Below are positions 33,652 through 42,583 of a DNA stretch of 64,000 nt, in pieces. Position numbers and translations under genes: made by a program. Under the pieces are notes generated by a model. The model was not told where the DNA came from. It saw only the letters and a list, made by a program, of their open reading frames with translations, and made no database searches. Within the stretch, counting starts at the first letter, position 1. Every line of letters begins with the position of its first letter. The stretch lies in the NCBI RefSeq assembly GCF_009739515.1, contig NZ_CP046535.1, positions 2,170,001 to 2,234,000 on the forward strand, written 5' to 3'. This DNA comes from Sphingomonas profundi (lineage in GTDB: Bacteria; Pseudomonadota; Alphaproteobacteria; Sphingomonadales; Sphingomonadaceae).

Positions 33652-35108
33652 CAGTTGTCCTCGCGCACGACGCGGGCGACTTCCTCTACGGAGGTCAGCC
33701 CCTCGCGCAGCTTGGCGAGGCCGTCGTCGAGCAGGCTCGGCCCGCCGCCGCGCGCCGCCCGCGTCAGCTCGGCCTCGGATGCGCCGTCGTGGATCAGCGC
33801 CTGGAAGCGATCGTCGGCGACGACCACCTCGTAGAGGCCGAGGCGGCCGCGATAGCCCTCGCGATGGCAGTGATCGCAGCCCGCCGCGCGCCACACCGGC
33901 TCGCCCACCGCCAGCGCGCGGCCGAGCAGCAGGCTGTCCGTCTCGCTCGCCACGTCCTCCCGCCGGCAGTGGCCGCAGAGCCGGCGCACCAGCCGCTGGG
34001 CGATCAGCCCCACCACCATCGGCGCCAGCAGATACCGCTCCACCCCCATGTCGATCAGCCGGGTGACGCTGCCGACGGCGCTGTTGGTGTGCAGCGTGGA
34101 GAGCACGAAATGCCCGGTCATCGACGATCGCACCGCCACCTGCGCCGTCTCCTGGTCGCGTATCTCGCCCACCATGATGACGTCGGGGTCCTGCCGCAGG
34201 ATGGCGCGCAGGCCGCGTGCGAAGGTGAGCTCCGTCTTCGGGTTCACCTGCGTCTGGCCGATGCCCTCCAGCTCATATTCGATCGGGTCTTCCACCGTCA
34301 TGATGTTGCGGCGGCGATCGTTGAGGCGGGTGAGCGCCGCGTAGAGCGTCGTCGTCTTGCCCGAGCCGGTCGGCCCGGTGACGAGGACGATGCCGTGCGG
34401 TCGTTCCAGCAGCCCGGCGAAGGTCGCCACGTCGCGCAGGCTCATGCCCAGCCCCGCCAGGTCCGGCTGGGTCGATCCGCGATCGAGCAGGCGCAGCACC
34501 ACCCGCTCGCCATGCTGCGTCGGTATGGTGGAGACGCGCGCGTCGATATCGTAGCCGCCGATGCGCAGGGTGACGCGGCCGTCCTGCGGCACGCGCTTCT
34601 CGGCGATGTCCAGCCGCGCCATCACCTTGATGCGGCTGACGAGCAGCGGCGCCAGCGCGCGCTTGGGCTCCACGATGTCGCGCAGCACGCCGTCCACGCG
34701 GAAGCGGACGATCAGATGCTTCTCCTGCGTCTCGACGTGGATGTCGGACGCGCCCTCCTTCACCGCCTCCAGCAGCAGCGCGTTGATGAGGCGGATCACG
34801 GGCGAATCGTCGCGCTGGTCGAGCAGGTCGTCCACTGCCGCCGCGCTGTCTGCCAGGCTGGCGATGTCGCCCTCGGCGGCGGCGAAGTCGGCAGCCTCGC
34901 TGGCGCTGTCGCGATAGGCGCCGCGCAGCGCGGTGTCGAACGCGGCATCCTCAACCGCGACGAAGGCCAGGCCCGCGCCGGCTATGCGCTGCGCCTCCAC
35001 CAGCGCCTCCACCGGCGTGGCGGCGCGGTGCAGGCAGCGCGGCCCGGCCGGATCGGCCGTGACGATCAGGCCGTTGCGCTTGGCAAAGGCGTAGGGCAGC
35101 ACGCTCAT
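33651..35108 (-). CDS. gspE: Type II secretion ATPase GspE
   Basis: A 485-residue hexameric ATPase. Walker A VTGPTGSGKTTTLYAAL near residue 243, Asp box and Walker B ILRQDPDVIMVGEIRDQETA, His box MTGHFVLSTLHTN, and a tetracysteine zinc site CGHCRRED...CDHCHREG. It drives pseudopilus assembly from the cytoplasm through GspL/F. The stop overlaps gspF; its 5' end is four bases inside the gspM stop. Confidence 0.96.
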   Translation of the reverse strand: MSVLPYAFAKRNGLIVTADPAGPRCLHRAATPVEALVEAQRIAGAGLAFVAVEDAAFDTALRGAYRDSASEAADFAAAEGDIASLADSAAAVDDLLDQRDDSPVIRLINALLLEAVKEGASDIHVETQEKHLIVRFRVDGVLRDIVEPKRALAPLLVSRIKVMARLDIAEKRVPQDGRVTLRIGGYDIDARVSTIPTQHGERVVLRLLDRGSTQPDLAGLGMSLRDVATFAGLLERPHGIVLVTGPTGSGKTTTLYAALTRLNDRRRNIMTVEDPIEYELEGIGQTQVNPKTELTFARGLRAILRQDPDVIMVGEIRDQETAQVAVRSSMTGHFVLSTLHTNSAVGSVTRLIDMGVERYLLAPMVVGLIAQRLVRRLCGHCRREDVASETDSLLLGRALAVGEPVWRAAGCDHCHREGYRGRLGLYEVVVADDRFQALIHDGASEAELTRAARGGGPSLLDDGLAKLREGLTSVEEVARVVREDN

Positions 35109-35593
35109 CCGGCCAGCTCCGCCGTGGCGGTCACGAGGCCGGGCACCGGCCGCCGCTCCACCCGCAAGGTGCGCACGCGCAGGCCGCTGGTCGCCTCGAT
35201 ATCGCCGAGAAAGCGGACCAGCGCGTCATAGGGCACGTCGGCCGCCGTCACGCCCTGCGCCGCCCCCGCCGGTGCGATCTGCACGGTGAGGCCGGCGGCG
35301 GCGGCGCTGGCGCCGATGATCTCGGCCGGGGCGCCGGCGCGGCGCGGCGCCTGCCGGCCGAGCGCCGGCCCGGCGGCGCGCAGCCGCGCGTTCAGCGCAT
35401 CCAGCGCGCGGATGTCGTTGCGCGCGGAGAGGTTGGCGGCCAGCAGCGGGCGGAACAGCAGCTGCACGGCGGCTGTCGCCAGCAGCAGCGCGGCGAACAC
35501 CGCGATCAGCACCCGCTCCCGCTCGCTGCGCCCGGCCCAGAACAAGGCGAGCCGCGCCCGCCACGGCGCGATCACGATCACGACGCGCCTCAC
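35105..35593 (-). CDS. gspM: Type II secretion protein GspM
   Basis: A 162-residue inner-membrane protein: RARLALFWAGRSERERVL then a transmembrane helix and a small periplasmic ferredoxin-like domain (YDALVRFLGDIEATSGLRV). GTG 35593 overlaps the gspL stop (GTGA). Partner of GspL in the assembly platform. Confidence 0.85.
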   Translation of the reverse strand: MRRVVIVIAPWRARLALFWAGRSERERVLIAVFAALLLATAAVQLLFRPLLAANLSARNDIRALDALNARLRAAGPALGRQAPRRAGAPAEIIGASAAAAGLTVQIAPAGAAQGVTAADVPYDALVRFLGDIEATSGLRVRTLRVERRPVPGLVTATAELAG

Positions 35594-36651
35594 GAGAGCG
35601 GCCCGCCGCGCACCGCCAGCAGCGCATGGACGCGGCCGCCCTCCGCGACCGGCACCGGCGCGGCCGCGCCGAGCGCGCGGGCGGCGCGGGCGAGCGTGGC
35701 CGCGTCGCGCGCCTCCAGATCGAGCGTCAGCGTCGCGGCGCCCGCATCGAACGCGATCGAGCGGACGGCGAGCGCCGGCATCAGCGGCGCGAGGCCGGCC
35801 GACGCGCGCGCCAGCAGCGGCATCAGCGGCCCGGCGCCGCGATCGGAGGCGGGCAGCAGGTCCATCGCCACCGTCATCACATCGTCCCCGCCCCACTGGC
35901 CGGGCGCGGCCCGGGCGATCAGGGCGCGCGTCTCGTCGCGGCGATCGTCGGCGATGCGGCGCAGCGCCAGCGTGTCGGCCATCAGCAGGCCGAGATGGCC
36001 GCAGAGGCCGATCGCGATCACGATCGCCACCCGCCGCCACGGCCCCTCCAGCCGCCGCAGCGCGCGTGCGTAGATGCCCTGGCGCAGGTCGATCGTCGGG
36101 CCGGGCGGCGCTTCCGCCGGCGGATCGGCCGGCATGCCGAAGGCGGGCGCCAGCGCCTCGCCGACCGCGTGGCACGGCGGCCGCCCGGCGGCGCGCCACA
36201 CCGCCTCCAGCTGCGCGGCCGGCAGGGCGAAGCCGGTGCCGTCCTCCCGCCGGACGAGCGCGCGGGCGCCGCGCAGATCGACCGTCCAGGTGGCGGGCGC
36301 GGGCATCGGCAGGGCCAGCACGTCCGGCACCAGCGCCGCCTGCGCGCCGCCATCGCCGGCGATCCAGCCCTGCATCGCGGCGTGACGCACGACGGCGACG
36401 AGATAGCGGCGCGACCCGATCTCGCCGCCGATCGCCAGGTGGACGGCCTCGATCGGGTCGGCGATGCGATCCTCGATCGCGAAGGGCAGCGCCTCCAGCC
36501 GGCGCGCGGCGGAGGCGAGCGGCAGGTCGACGGCGAGCAGCAGCACGTCCTCGCCGGGCACGAACAGCGTCCCGGCGGCGGGCGGCCGCGTGAAGGCAGG
36601 CACGCGGCGGGCCGCCGCGACTGTAACAATGGTTTCACGGAGCGTGCCCAT
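35590..36651 (-). CDS. gspL: Type II secretion protein GspL
   Basis: A 353-residue bitopic protein: cytoplasmic actin-like domain (VPGEDVLLLAVDLPL, ARRLEALPFAIEDRIADP), one transmembrane segment near residue 215 (VAIVIAIGLCGHLGLLMAD), and a periplasmic ferredoxin-like domain. ATG 36651 keeps it just inside the divergent promoter region shared with gspG. Recruits GspE to the membrane. Confidence 0.88.
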   Translation of the reverse strand: MGTLRETIVTVAAARRVPAFTRPPAAGTLFVPGEDVLLLAVDLPLASAARRLEALPFAIEDRIADPIEAVHLAIGGEIGSRRYLVAVVRHAAMQGWIAGDGGAQAALVPDVLALPMPAPATWTVDLRGARALVRREDGTGFALPAAQLEAVWRAAGRPPCHAVGEALAPAFGMPADPPAEAPPGPTIDLRQGIYARALRRLEGPWRRVAIVIAIGLCGHLGLLMADTLALRRIADDRRDETRALIARAAPGQWGGDDVMTVAMDLLPASDRGAGPLMPLLARASAGLAPLMPALAVRSIAFDAGAATLTLDLEARDAATLARAARALGAAAPVPVAEGGRVHALLAVRGGPLS

Positions 36652-36667
36652 AGGCGCGGGAATGCGC

Positions 36668-36687
36668 ACAGTTCCAAAACAGTTTTG
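36668..36687. promoter_or_regulatory. Candidate operator between divergent gspL and gspG
   Basis: ACAGTT is repeated 11 bases apart (36668-36673 and 36679-36684), a PhoB/OmpR-type spacing; the second copy is part of the palindrome CAAAAC-A-GTTTTG at 36675-36687. It lies in the only gap between the two secretion arms. Confidence 0.35.
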
Positions 36688-36697
36688 TGACGGTTCG

Positions 36698-37132
36698 ATG
36701 AGTCGTGGCCGCGATCCCGAGGCGGGTCTGACCCTCGTCGAGATGATCGTGGTGCTGGCGATCATCGCGCTTGTGGCGGCGCTGATCGTGCCCAACGTGA
36801 TCGGCCGGCCGGACCAGGCCCGCGTCACCGTGGCGCAGACCGATCTTAAGACGATCGCCGCCGCGCTGAAGATGTACCGGCTCGACAATGGCGACTACCC
36901 CACCAGCGCGCAGGGGCTGGCGGCGCTCGCCACCCGGCCGACCACCGCGCCGGAACCGCGCAGCTACGCGCCGGAAGGCTATCTGGCGCAGGTGCCGGTC
37001 GATCCCTGGGGCCACCCCTACGTGTATCGCAGCCCCGGCGAGACCGGCGGCTTCGACCTGCTCTCGCTCGGCAAGGACGGCAAGCCGGGGGGCGACGGGC
37101 TGGACGCGGACCTCTCGGACAATCGCCGCTGA
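36698..37132 (+). CDS. gspG: Type II secretion major pseudopilin GspG
   Basis: A 144-residue pseudopilin. Leader MSRGRDPEAG, then LTLVEMIVVLAIIALVAALI with Glu at +5; +1 is Leu, not the usual Phe or Met. C-terminal PVDPWGHPYVYRSPG and FDLLSLGKDGKPGGDG carry the calcium-binding loop of GspG. An upstream ATG at 36662 is possible but gives an unusually long leader. First gene of the forward arm. Confidence 0.95.
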   Translation: MSRGRDPEAGLTLVEMIVVLAIIALVAALIVPNVIGRPDQARVTVAQTDLKTIAAALKMYRLDNGDYPTSAQGLAALATRPTTAPEPRSYAPEGYLAQVPVDPWGHPYVYRSPGETGGFDLLSLGKDGKPGGDGLDADLSDNRR

Positions 37133-37611
37133 TGCGGGCGGCCGGGCGCCACGAACGCGGCATGACGCTCGTCGAGATGCTGGTGGTGCTGGCGATCATC
37201 GGCGTGATGGCGGGCGCGACGGTGCTGGGCATGGGCAGCGCGGCGCGCGGCGCCAATATTGAAAGCGAGGCGCGGCGGCTGGCCGATCGCGTGCAGCTGG
37301 CCGCCGACGACACGATGATCGGCGATCGCCCGCTGGCGCTGGCGTGGGATGCGAAGGGCTACGGCTTCCTGGCCTGGGACGGCGCCGGCTGGCGCGCCGG
37401 CGAAGGCGAGGCGTTCGCCCGGCACGCGCTGCCGGCCGGGATCACGCTGGCCCTGTCGGCGGCCGTCTCGGGGCCGGCGCGGGGGCCGGTGCCGCTGGGG
37501 CTGGATGGCGGCGGCATGCCGTTCGTCGCCCGGCTGGCGAGCGCCACGGCACGCTGGACGATCGCCTATGACGGCCTCACCGTCTCCGCTTCGCCGGCGC
37601 CGCGATCATGA
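37132..37611 (+). CDS. gspH: Type II secretion minor pseudopilin GspH
   Basis: A 159-residue pseudopilin: leader MRAAGRHERG, then MTLVEMLVVLAIIGVMAGAT; later LALAWDAKGYGFLAWDGAGW fits GspH. ATG overlaps the gspG stop by one base (TGATG). Confidence 0.9.
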   Translation: MRAAGRHERGMTLVEMLVVLAIIGVMAGATVLGMGSAARGANIESEARRLADRVQLAADDTMIGDRPLALAWDAKGYGFLAWDGAGWRAGEGEAFARHALPAGITLALSAAVSGPARGPVPLGLDGGGMPFVARLASATARWTIAYDGLTVSASPAPRS

Positions 37612-37973
37612 TGCGGGCCGAGGCGGGCTTCTCGCTGATCGAGGCGTTGGTGGCGCTGCTGGTGCTGGCGATCGCCGCGGTGGGGCTGGTGCGCGCATCC
37701 GAGGCGCACGTCGATTCCATCCGCGGGCTGGAGCGGCGGGGTGCGGCGATGTGGGTGGCGGAGAACCGTCTCGCCGAACTCGGCCTGCCGGGCGGCCCCG
37801 CCCTGCCGACGGCGGTGGAGATGCTGGGCCAGGGATGGACGGTGCGGACGGAGACGAAGCCGACCGACGATCCCGATCTGCGCGCGGTGACGATCCGCGT
37901 GGCGGCGGCGGGCGAGGCGCAGCCCCTCGCCACCCTCGACGGCTTCGTCGATGCGGGCACGACGACGCCGTGA
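37608..37973 (+). CDS. gspI: Type II secretion minor pseudopilin GspI
   Basis: A 121-residue pseudopilin: leader MMRAEAG, then FSLIEALVALLVLAIAAVGL; AAMWVAENRLAELGLPG is the GspI signature. ATG overlaps the gspH stop. Confidence 0.92.
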   Translation: MMRAEAGFSLIEALVALLVLAIAAVGLVRASEAHVDSIRGLERRGAAMWVAENRLAELGLPGGPALPTAVEMLGQGWTVRTETKPTDDPDLRAVTIRVAAAGEAQPLATLDGFVDAGTTTP

Positions 37974-38773
37974 TCGCCGCCCTCGCCACCCCGCGCCGCA
38001 TCGCCTTCGGCGTCGATCTGCTCACGGCGGTGGTGATCGTCAGCCTGGCCGTCGCCGCCGCCGGGCTCACCTGGCGGCTGACCGGCGAGAGCGGCCAGCC
38101 GGCCGCCGCGATGGCCGCCGCCACGCCAGCCGCCGGCGCCGGCCAGGTGGATCCCGGCCCGGTGGATCTCGGCCCGATTCTCGCCCTCGCGCCGTTCGGC
38201 CGCGCCGCCGCCGGCGATGCGCCCGCGACGAGCCTCGGCATCGCGCTGAAGGGCGTGATGGCGACGCAGCCGGCCAGCCGGTCCTCCGCCCTGATCGCGA
38301 TCGGCACGGCGCCGCCGAAGGCGTTCACCGTCGGCCAGTCGGTCGCCGGCGCCACGATCGAGGCGATCGAGCGGGATCGCGTGCTGCTGCGGGTGAACGG
38401 ACGCGCCGAATCGCTCGCCTTCCCCCGCGCGCCCGCGCCGACGATGCCGGCCGCGCCCGCCACCGCCCCGGTGACGGCCGAGCCGCCGGCCGGTACGCCG
38501 CCGCCGGCCGCGCCGTCCGCCGGCGGATCGCTGATCGACGCGCTGGGCGCCGCGCGCACCGATCAGGGCTACCGCGTCGGCACCAGCCCGCCCCCGGCGC
38601 TCACCCGCGCCGGCCTGATCCCCGGCGACGTGATCGAGCGGATCAACGATGTCGCGGTGGGCGATGCCGATCACGATCGCCAGATGCTGCTGGCCGCCGC
38701 CGCCGGCGGGCCGATGCGCGTCACGATGCTGCGCGGCGGCAAGCGCCTCACCGTTTCCGTTTCCCTGCGCTGA
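37970..38773 (+). CDS. gspC: Type II secretion protein GspC with PDZ domain
   Basis: A 267-residue inner-membrane protein: short cytoplasmic tail, transmembrane helix (LLTAVVIVSLAVAAAGLTW), homology-region domain (LGIALKGVMATQPASRSSAL, FTVGQSVAGATIEAIERDR), a Pro/Ala-rich linker and a PDZ domain (ALTRAGLIPGDVIERINDVA). GTG 37970 overlaps the gspI stop. Links the platform to the secretin and takes part in substrate choice. Confidence 0.92.
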   Translation: MIAALATPRRIAFGVDLLTAVVIVSLAVAAAGLTWRLTGESGQPAAAMAAATPAAGAGQVDPGPVDLGPILALAPFGRAAAGDAPATSLGIALKGVMATQPASRSSALIAIGTAPPKAFTVGQSVAGATIEAIERDRVLLRVNGRAESLAFPRAPAPTMPAAPATAPVTAEPPAGTPPPAAPSAGGSLIDALGAARTDQGYRVGTSPPPALTRAGLIPGDVIERINDVAVGDADHDRQMLLAAAAGGPMRVTMLRGGKRLTVSVSLR

Positions 38774-38787
38774 AAGGCACCCTGACG

Positions 38788-40905
38788 TTGCGCCGCATCG
38801 ATCGTTTCCCGCTGATCCTCGCGGCGCTCGCCCTCCCCGCCCCCGCTTTGCCGCAGGCGGCGCAGCCGGTGGCGGACGTGGTGGTCAACATGCGCGCGGT
38901 GGAGATCGCCGACGTGGCGGAGCAGATCAGCCGCATCACCGGCCGCACCCTGATCCTCGATCCCAACGTAAAGGGCGTCGTCAACGTCACCTCCGCCGAT
39001 CCGCTGACGGTGGACGGGGTGTGGGATCTGTTCCAGTCGGTGCTGCGCGTCCACGGCTTCGCGGCGGTGAAGAGCGGGCGGGCGTGGCGCATCATCCCCG
39101 CCGCCAACGCCATCCGCGATACCGGATCGGGCACCGGGCGCGTTTCCGGTCAGGAGGTCGTGACGCGGCTGATCCGCTTGCGCAACGTGCCGGGCGACGC
39201 TGCCGCGCGCGTGTTCCGCCCGCTGGTCGCGCAGTTCGGCAACATCGAATCGCTGCCCAGCCCCAACGCGATCGTCGTGACCGACTATGCCGAGAATGTC
39301 CGCCGCATCGAGCGGCTGGCGCTAGCGCTGGACGGCGGCGGCGGCGCATCCTTCGAGAGCATCCGGCTGGAACATGCGACGGCGCGCGACGTGGCGGCGG
39401 CGATCCAGGGCGTGATGGGCGATCCCGGCGCCAGCGGCGGGCCGCGGGTGGCGGCGGACGAGCGCAGCAACACGGTGCTGGTGCGCGGCGAGCCGGCGAT
39501 GATCGCGCAGGCGCGGCGCATCGCCGTGGTGCTCGATCGGCCGGGCGGCGCGACGCCGATCACGCGCATGATCCGGCTGAGCAACAGCGACGCCGAATCG
39601 GTGACGGAGGTGCTGCGCGGCATCATGGGCGCGCCGGAACAGGCGAACACCGCCGTCGGCCGCAGCCTCTCCACCGGCCGCCAGCGCCTGCCGCTGTCGG
39701 TCGGCGGGCTCAACCGGCTGGATGGGGCGAGCGCCGGCAACGCGGTGGCGGCGCTGACCGGCGAAGGCGGCGGCGGGATCGGCGGCGGCTCGCTCGGGGC
39801 CGGCTCCCTCGGCGGCGGATCGCTGGGGGGTGCCGGCGGCACGTTCGGCGGCGGCGCGCTGTCGCCGGCGCGCGGCTCCGCCACGGCGGCACGCGGCTTC
39901 TCCACCGACGACCTCACCGTGCAGCCCGCGCCGGAGCTGAACGCCATCGTGCTGCGCGGCGCGCCGGCGGCCATCGCCGCCATCGAGCCGCTGATCACCG
40001 AGCTGGACGTGCGCCGGCCGCAGGTGATGATCGAGGCGGCGATCGTGGAGATCACCGGCGACAATGCCGAGGCGCTGGGCATCCAGCTCGGCCTGGGCGC
40101 GGCGGCGGTGAACCGGGCGGACGGCGGCGCCACCTCGTTCAGCACCCTGGGCCTGCCGCTGCGCAGCGTGCTGGCGGCGATCGGCGCGCCGGCGGCGGCC
40201 GGCATCCTGACAGACGGCGTCTCCGGCAATGTCGGCATCGGCGACAATTTCAGCATCCTCGTGCAGGCGCTCGGCCAGTCGACCAAGGCGAACCTGCTCT
40301 CCACGCCGAGCCTGACGACGCTGGACAACGAACCGGCCGAGATCGTCGTCGGCCAGAACGTGCCGTTCCGCACCGGCAGCTTCGCGACGGACGGCAACAC
40401 GATCAACCCGTTCACCACCATCGAGCGGCAGGACGTGGGCATCACCCTGCGCGTGGTGCCGCGCATCCACCAGGGCGACGTGGTGCGGCTGGAGGTGAGC
40501 CAGGAGGTGTCATCGCTGGTCAACGCCACCGTATCGGGCGCCGCCGACCTCATCACCAACCGCCGCAGCATCCAGACCACGGTGCTGGCCGACAATCGCG
40601 AGACGATCGTGCTCGGCGGCCTCATCACCGACGACCGGATGAGCACGCGCAGCCAGGTGCCGGTGCTGGGCGACATCCCGGTGGTGGGCGAACTGTTCAA
40701 GGCGCGACGCGAGAGCCAGACGAAGCGCACCCTGTTCGTGTTCCTGCGGCCGACGGTGCTGCGCGACCGCATCTCCGCCCGTGCCGCGACCGACGGCAAA
40801 TATGCCCGCCTGCGCGGCGAGGAGGAGGCGCTGGACCATCGCCGCAGCCTGCTGCTCGATCCGCCGAAGCCGCGCCTGACGGTGGAGCTGCCCGGCATCT
40901 ACTGA
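38788..40905 (+). CDS. gspD: Type II secretion secretin GspD
   Basis: A 705-residue outer-membrane secretin. TTG 38788 is chosen: AAAGG lies 10 bases upstream and a signal peptide (FPLILAALALPAPALPQA) follows. N0-N3 domains (VVVNMRAVEIADVAEQISRI; VRRIERLALALDGG; TPITRMIRLSNSDAESV) precede the secretin core with VPVLGDIPVVGELFKARRES. A 50-residue Gly/Ser-rich insert (about 325-375) interrupts N3. Forms the exit channel. Confidence 0.95.
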   Translation: MRRIDRFPLILAALALPAPALPQAAQPVADVVVNMRAVEIADVAEQISRITGRTLILDPNVKGVVNVTSADPLTVDGVWDLFQSVLRVHGFAAVKSGRAWRIIPAANAIRDTGSGTGRVSGQEVVTRLIRLRNVPGDAAARVFRPLVAQFGNIESLPSPNAIVVTDYAENVRRIERLALALDGGGGASFESIRLEHATARDVAAAIQGVMGDPGASGGPRVAADERSNTVLVRGEPAMIAQARRIAVVLDRPGGATPITRMIRLSNSDAESVTEVLRGIMGAPEQANTAVGRSLSTGRQRLPLSVGGLNRLDGASAGNAVAALTGEGGGGIGGGSLGAGSLGGGSLGGAGGTFGGGALSPARGSATAARGFSTDDLTVQPAPELNAIVLRGAPAAIAAIEPLITELDVRRPQVMIEAAIVEITGDNAEALGIQLGLGAAAVNRADGGATSFSTLGLPLRSVLAAIGAPAAAGILTDGVSGNVGIGDNFSILVQALGQSTKANLLSTPSLTTLDNEPAEIVVGQNVPFRTGSFATDGNTINPFTTIERQDVGITLRVVPRIHQGDVVRLEVSQEVSSLVNATVSGAADLITNRRSIQTTVLADNRETIVLGGLITDDRMSTRSQVPVLGDIPVVGELFKARRESQTKRTLFVFLRPTVLRDRISARAATDGKYARLRGEEEALDHRRSLLLDPPKPRLTVELPGIY

Positions 40906-40931
40906 TCCGGGATCGCTCCCGATTCGCGGCT

Positions 40932-41393
40932 CTACTGGGCGGGATCGGGCGCGGCCTCGGCCGGCAGGCCGACGCGCAGCCGCTCCGCGCCGCGCACGAA
41001 CAGCGCCGCATCGGGCGAGAGCGCGGCGAGCCGCCAGCCCTCCACCTGCCCGCCGATCGCCACCATCTGCGTGCCGCCATTGCCGCCGCGCACCAGCGCC
41101 ACGGCATCGTCCGGCAGGCGGCCGACTATGCCGACCAGGTCGGGGCCGGCGGCCGGCGGCGATCCGGCCTCCGGAAGCAGCGGATCGGCCGGCGCGGCCG
41201 AGAACAGGGGACGCGCCGGAGCTTCGCCGACGGCCGGCGCCGGCTCGATCGCGCGGGGCGGCGGCAGCGAGGGCGCCGCCACCGGCGCCCGCCCCCGCTC
41301 GGTCGTGTCGCGCAGCAGCCAGAGCGGCGTCGCCAGCACGATCAGCCCCGCGGCGATCGCGCCGGCGGCCGGTGCGGGGAGCCGCGCGATCAT
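40932..41393 (-). CDS. GspC-HR/PilP-like membrane protein (second assembly set)
   Basis: A 153-residue protein: N-terminal transmembrane helix, Pro-rich linker, and a small beta domain LVGIVGRLPDDAVALVRGGN...VAIGGQVEGWRLAALSPDAALF that reads like the homology-region domain of GspC or the PilP beta domain. ATG overlaps the previous gene's stop. Not previously needed for a complete T2SS, since gspC is present at 37970-38773. Confidence 0.6.
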   Translation of the reverse strand: MIARLPAPAAGAIAAGLIVLATPLWLLRDTTERGRAPVAAPSLPPPRAIEPAPAVGEAPARPLFSAAPADPLLPEAGSPPAAGPDLVGIVGRLPDDAVALVRGGNGGTQMVAIGGQVEGWRLAALSPDAALFVRGAERLRVGLPAEAAPDPAQ

Positions 41394-41869
41394 CGCGTTC
41401 GCCGCAGCGCCACGGCGCGCGCATCCAGCCGGACCAGCCCGGCGCCCGCCCCTTCCAGCCGCCAGCCGGCGAAGCGGATCAGCGGCGCGCCCGCCTCCAT
41501 CGCGCGGGCGAAGCGCAGCACCGCCGCCTCCGGCCCCGAGGCGACGATTCGGGCCGCCACCAGCGGCGCGGGCCCGGGCAGCGGCGCCAGCCGCTCGACC
41601 AGCAGGCCGCCGCGCGCCGCCTCCCCGCGCAGGCGGGTGGCGAGGAGAGCCGCCGCCGCGTCCGAATCGGCCGCCGGGATCAGGGCGGCCTCCGGCAGCA
41701 GCGGCACGGGCGCCGGCGGCCGCGAGGTCGCCTCAACGGCGAGGCCTGCCGTCTCCTGCCGCGCCGCCGCCAGATCGGCGAGCGCGGTGCGCGCGTGGAC
41801 GAACAGGAAGGGCGCCAGCACCAGCCCCGCCAGCGGCAGGATCGCGGAGAGCCGCGCCGTCGCGATCAT
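41390..41869 (-). CDS. PilO/GspM-like membrane protein (second assembly set)
   Basis: A 159-residue protein with one N-terminal transmembrane segment (LPLAGLVLAPFLFVHA), a coiled region and a ferredoxin-like C-terminal part (AAVLRFARAMEAGAPLIRF), the pattern of PilO/GspM. Starts at ATG 41869 inside the previous stop. Sequence identity to the other GspM is not obvious by eye. Confidence 0.6.
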   Translation of the reverse strand: MIATARLSAILPLAGLVLAPFLFVHARTALADLAAARQETAGLAVEATSRPPAPVPLLPEAALIPAADSDAAAALLATRLRGEAARGGLLVERLAPLPGPAPLVAARIVASGPEAAVLRFARAMEAGAPLIRFAGWRLEGAGAGLVRLDARAVALRRTR

Positions 41870-42468
41870 CGCGCCGGCCGCGTCAGCGTGATCCGCATGC
41901 GGCCGTCGGCGCCGACCGCCTGATCCGTCTCGCGGAAGCCGGTGAGCGGCGCCCGGCCGCGCAGGGCGGCGCGCAACGCATCGGGGTCGGGCGCGGCGAG
42001 CGTCATGGCGGCCGCGCCATTCTCCGCCATCGTCAGGCTCAGCAGCTCGGCATCGGGCGGCAGCGCCTCGGCAAGCGCGCGGGTGGCCGCGCCGATCGTC
42101 GGCACGGCAAAGGCGGGCGCGATCGCGGCGCGCGCGGCGCGGTCCGCCCGCGCCTGCCGGATCGCCGCCAGCGCCGGCGCGGAGTCCGCCCGGATCGCGG
42201 CGGCGCGACGCCCCTCCTGCACCGTCAGCAGCGCCGCCCCCGCCCACAGCAGCGCCGGCGGCACGATGATCAGGCCGAACAGCAGCGGCCCGAACCACGG
42301 CGCGATCCTCACCGATCGCGCGGTGCGGACCAGCCCGATACCGCGCCGGAGATGCGCGGCCGCTACCGGGCGCGCGCGCCCCGCGCCCGCCCGCGCCGCC
42401 GCCGAAATGCCGGTGCCCAGCCGCTCGGCCAGGCTCGGCCCGCGCGCCATTTCCGTTCCTGCGTCCAT
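41866..42468 (-). CDS. PilN/GspL-C-like membrane protein (second assembly set)
   Basis: A 200-residue protein: about 55-residue basic cytoplasmic part, transmembrane helix (FGPLLFGLIIVPPALLWAGAA written here in part), a coiled segment and a periplasmic domain ALAEALPPDAELLSLTMAEN typical of PilN/GspL-C. ATG 42468 or 42450 possible. It has no actin-like domain, so it would need another cytoplasmic partner. First gene of a three-gene reverse unit. Confidence 0.62.
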   Translation of the reverse strand: MDAGTEMARGPSLAERLGTGISAAARAGAGRARPVAAAHLRRGIGLVRTARSVRIAPWFGPLLFGLIIVPPALLWAGAALLTVQEGRRAAAIRADSAPALAAIRQARADRAARAAIAPAFAVPTIGAATRALAEALPPDAELLSLTMAENGAAAMTLAAPDPDALRAALRGRAPLTGFRETDQAVGADGRMRITLTRPAR

Positions 42469-42491
42469 GGGCGGCGGCTTAGGCGGCGAGT

Positions 42492-42515
42492 GTGACAGTG
42501 TAACGAAAACGTAAG
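42492..42515. promoter_or_regulatory. Possible Pho-box-like direct repeats upstream of phoX
   Basis: The stretch contains GTGAC, GTAAC and GTAAG; the two GTAA units (42500 and 42511) are 11 bases apart, as in PhoB boxes, and TGACAG matches one half of a Pho box. The second half deviates, so the assignment is weak. It lies about 70-90 bases before the phoX start. Confidence 0.3.
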
Positions 42516-42583
42516 CGCCCCGGAACAAATGTTACGCGCGATCCGGGTAGCGGAGCCCCACGAACATGGAAGGGGCATGAACA

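Noticed and set aside
40908-40921. Terminator between gspD and the PilP-like gene
   Set aside because: Only a five-pair stem with no U-run; too weak to call.
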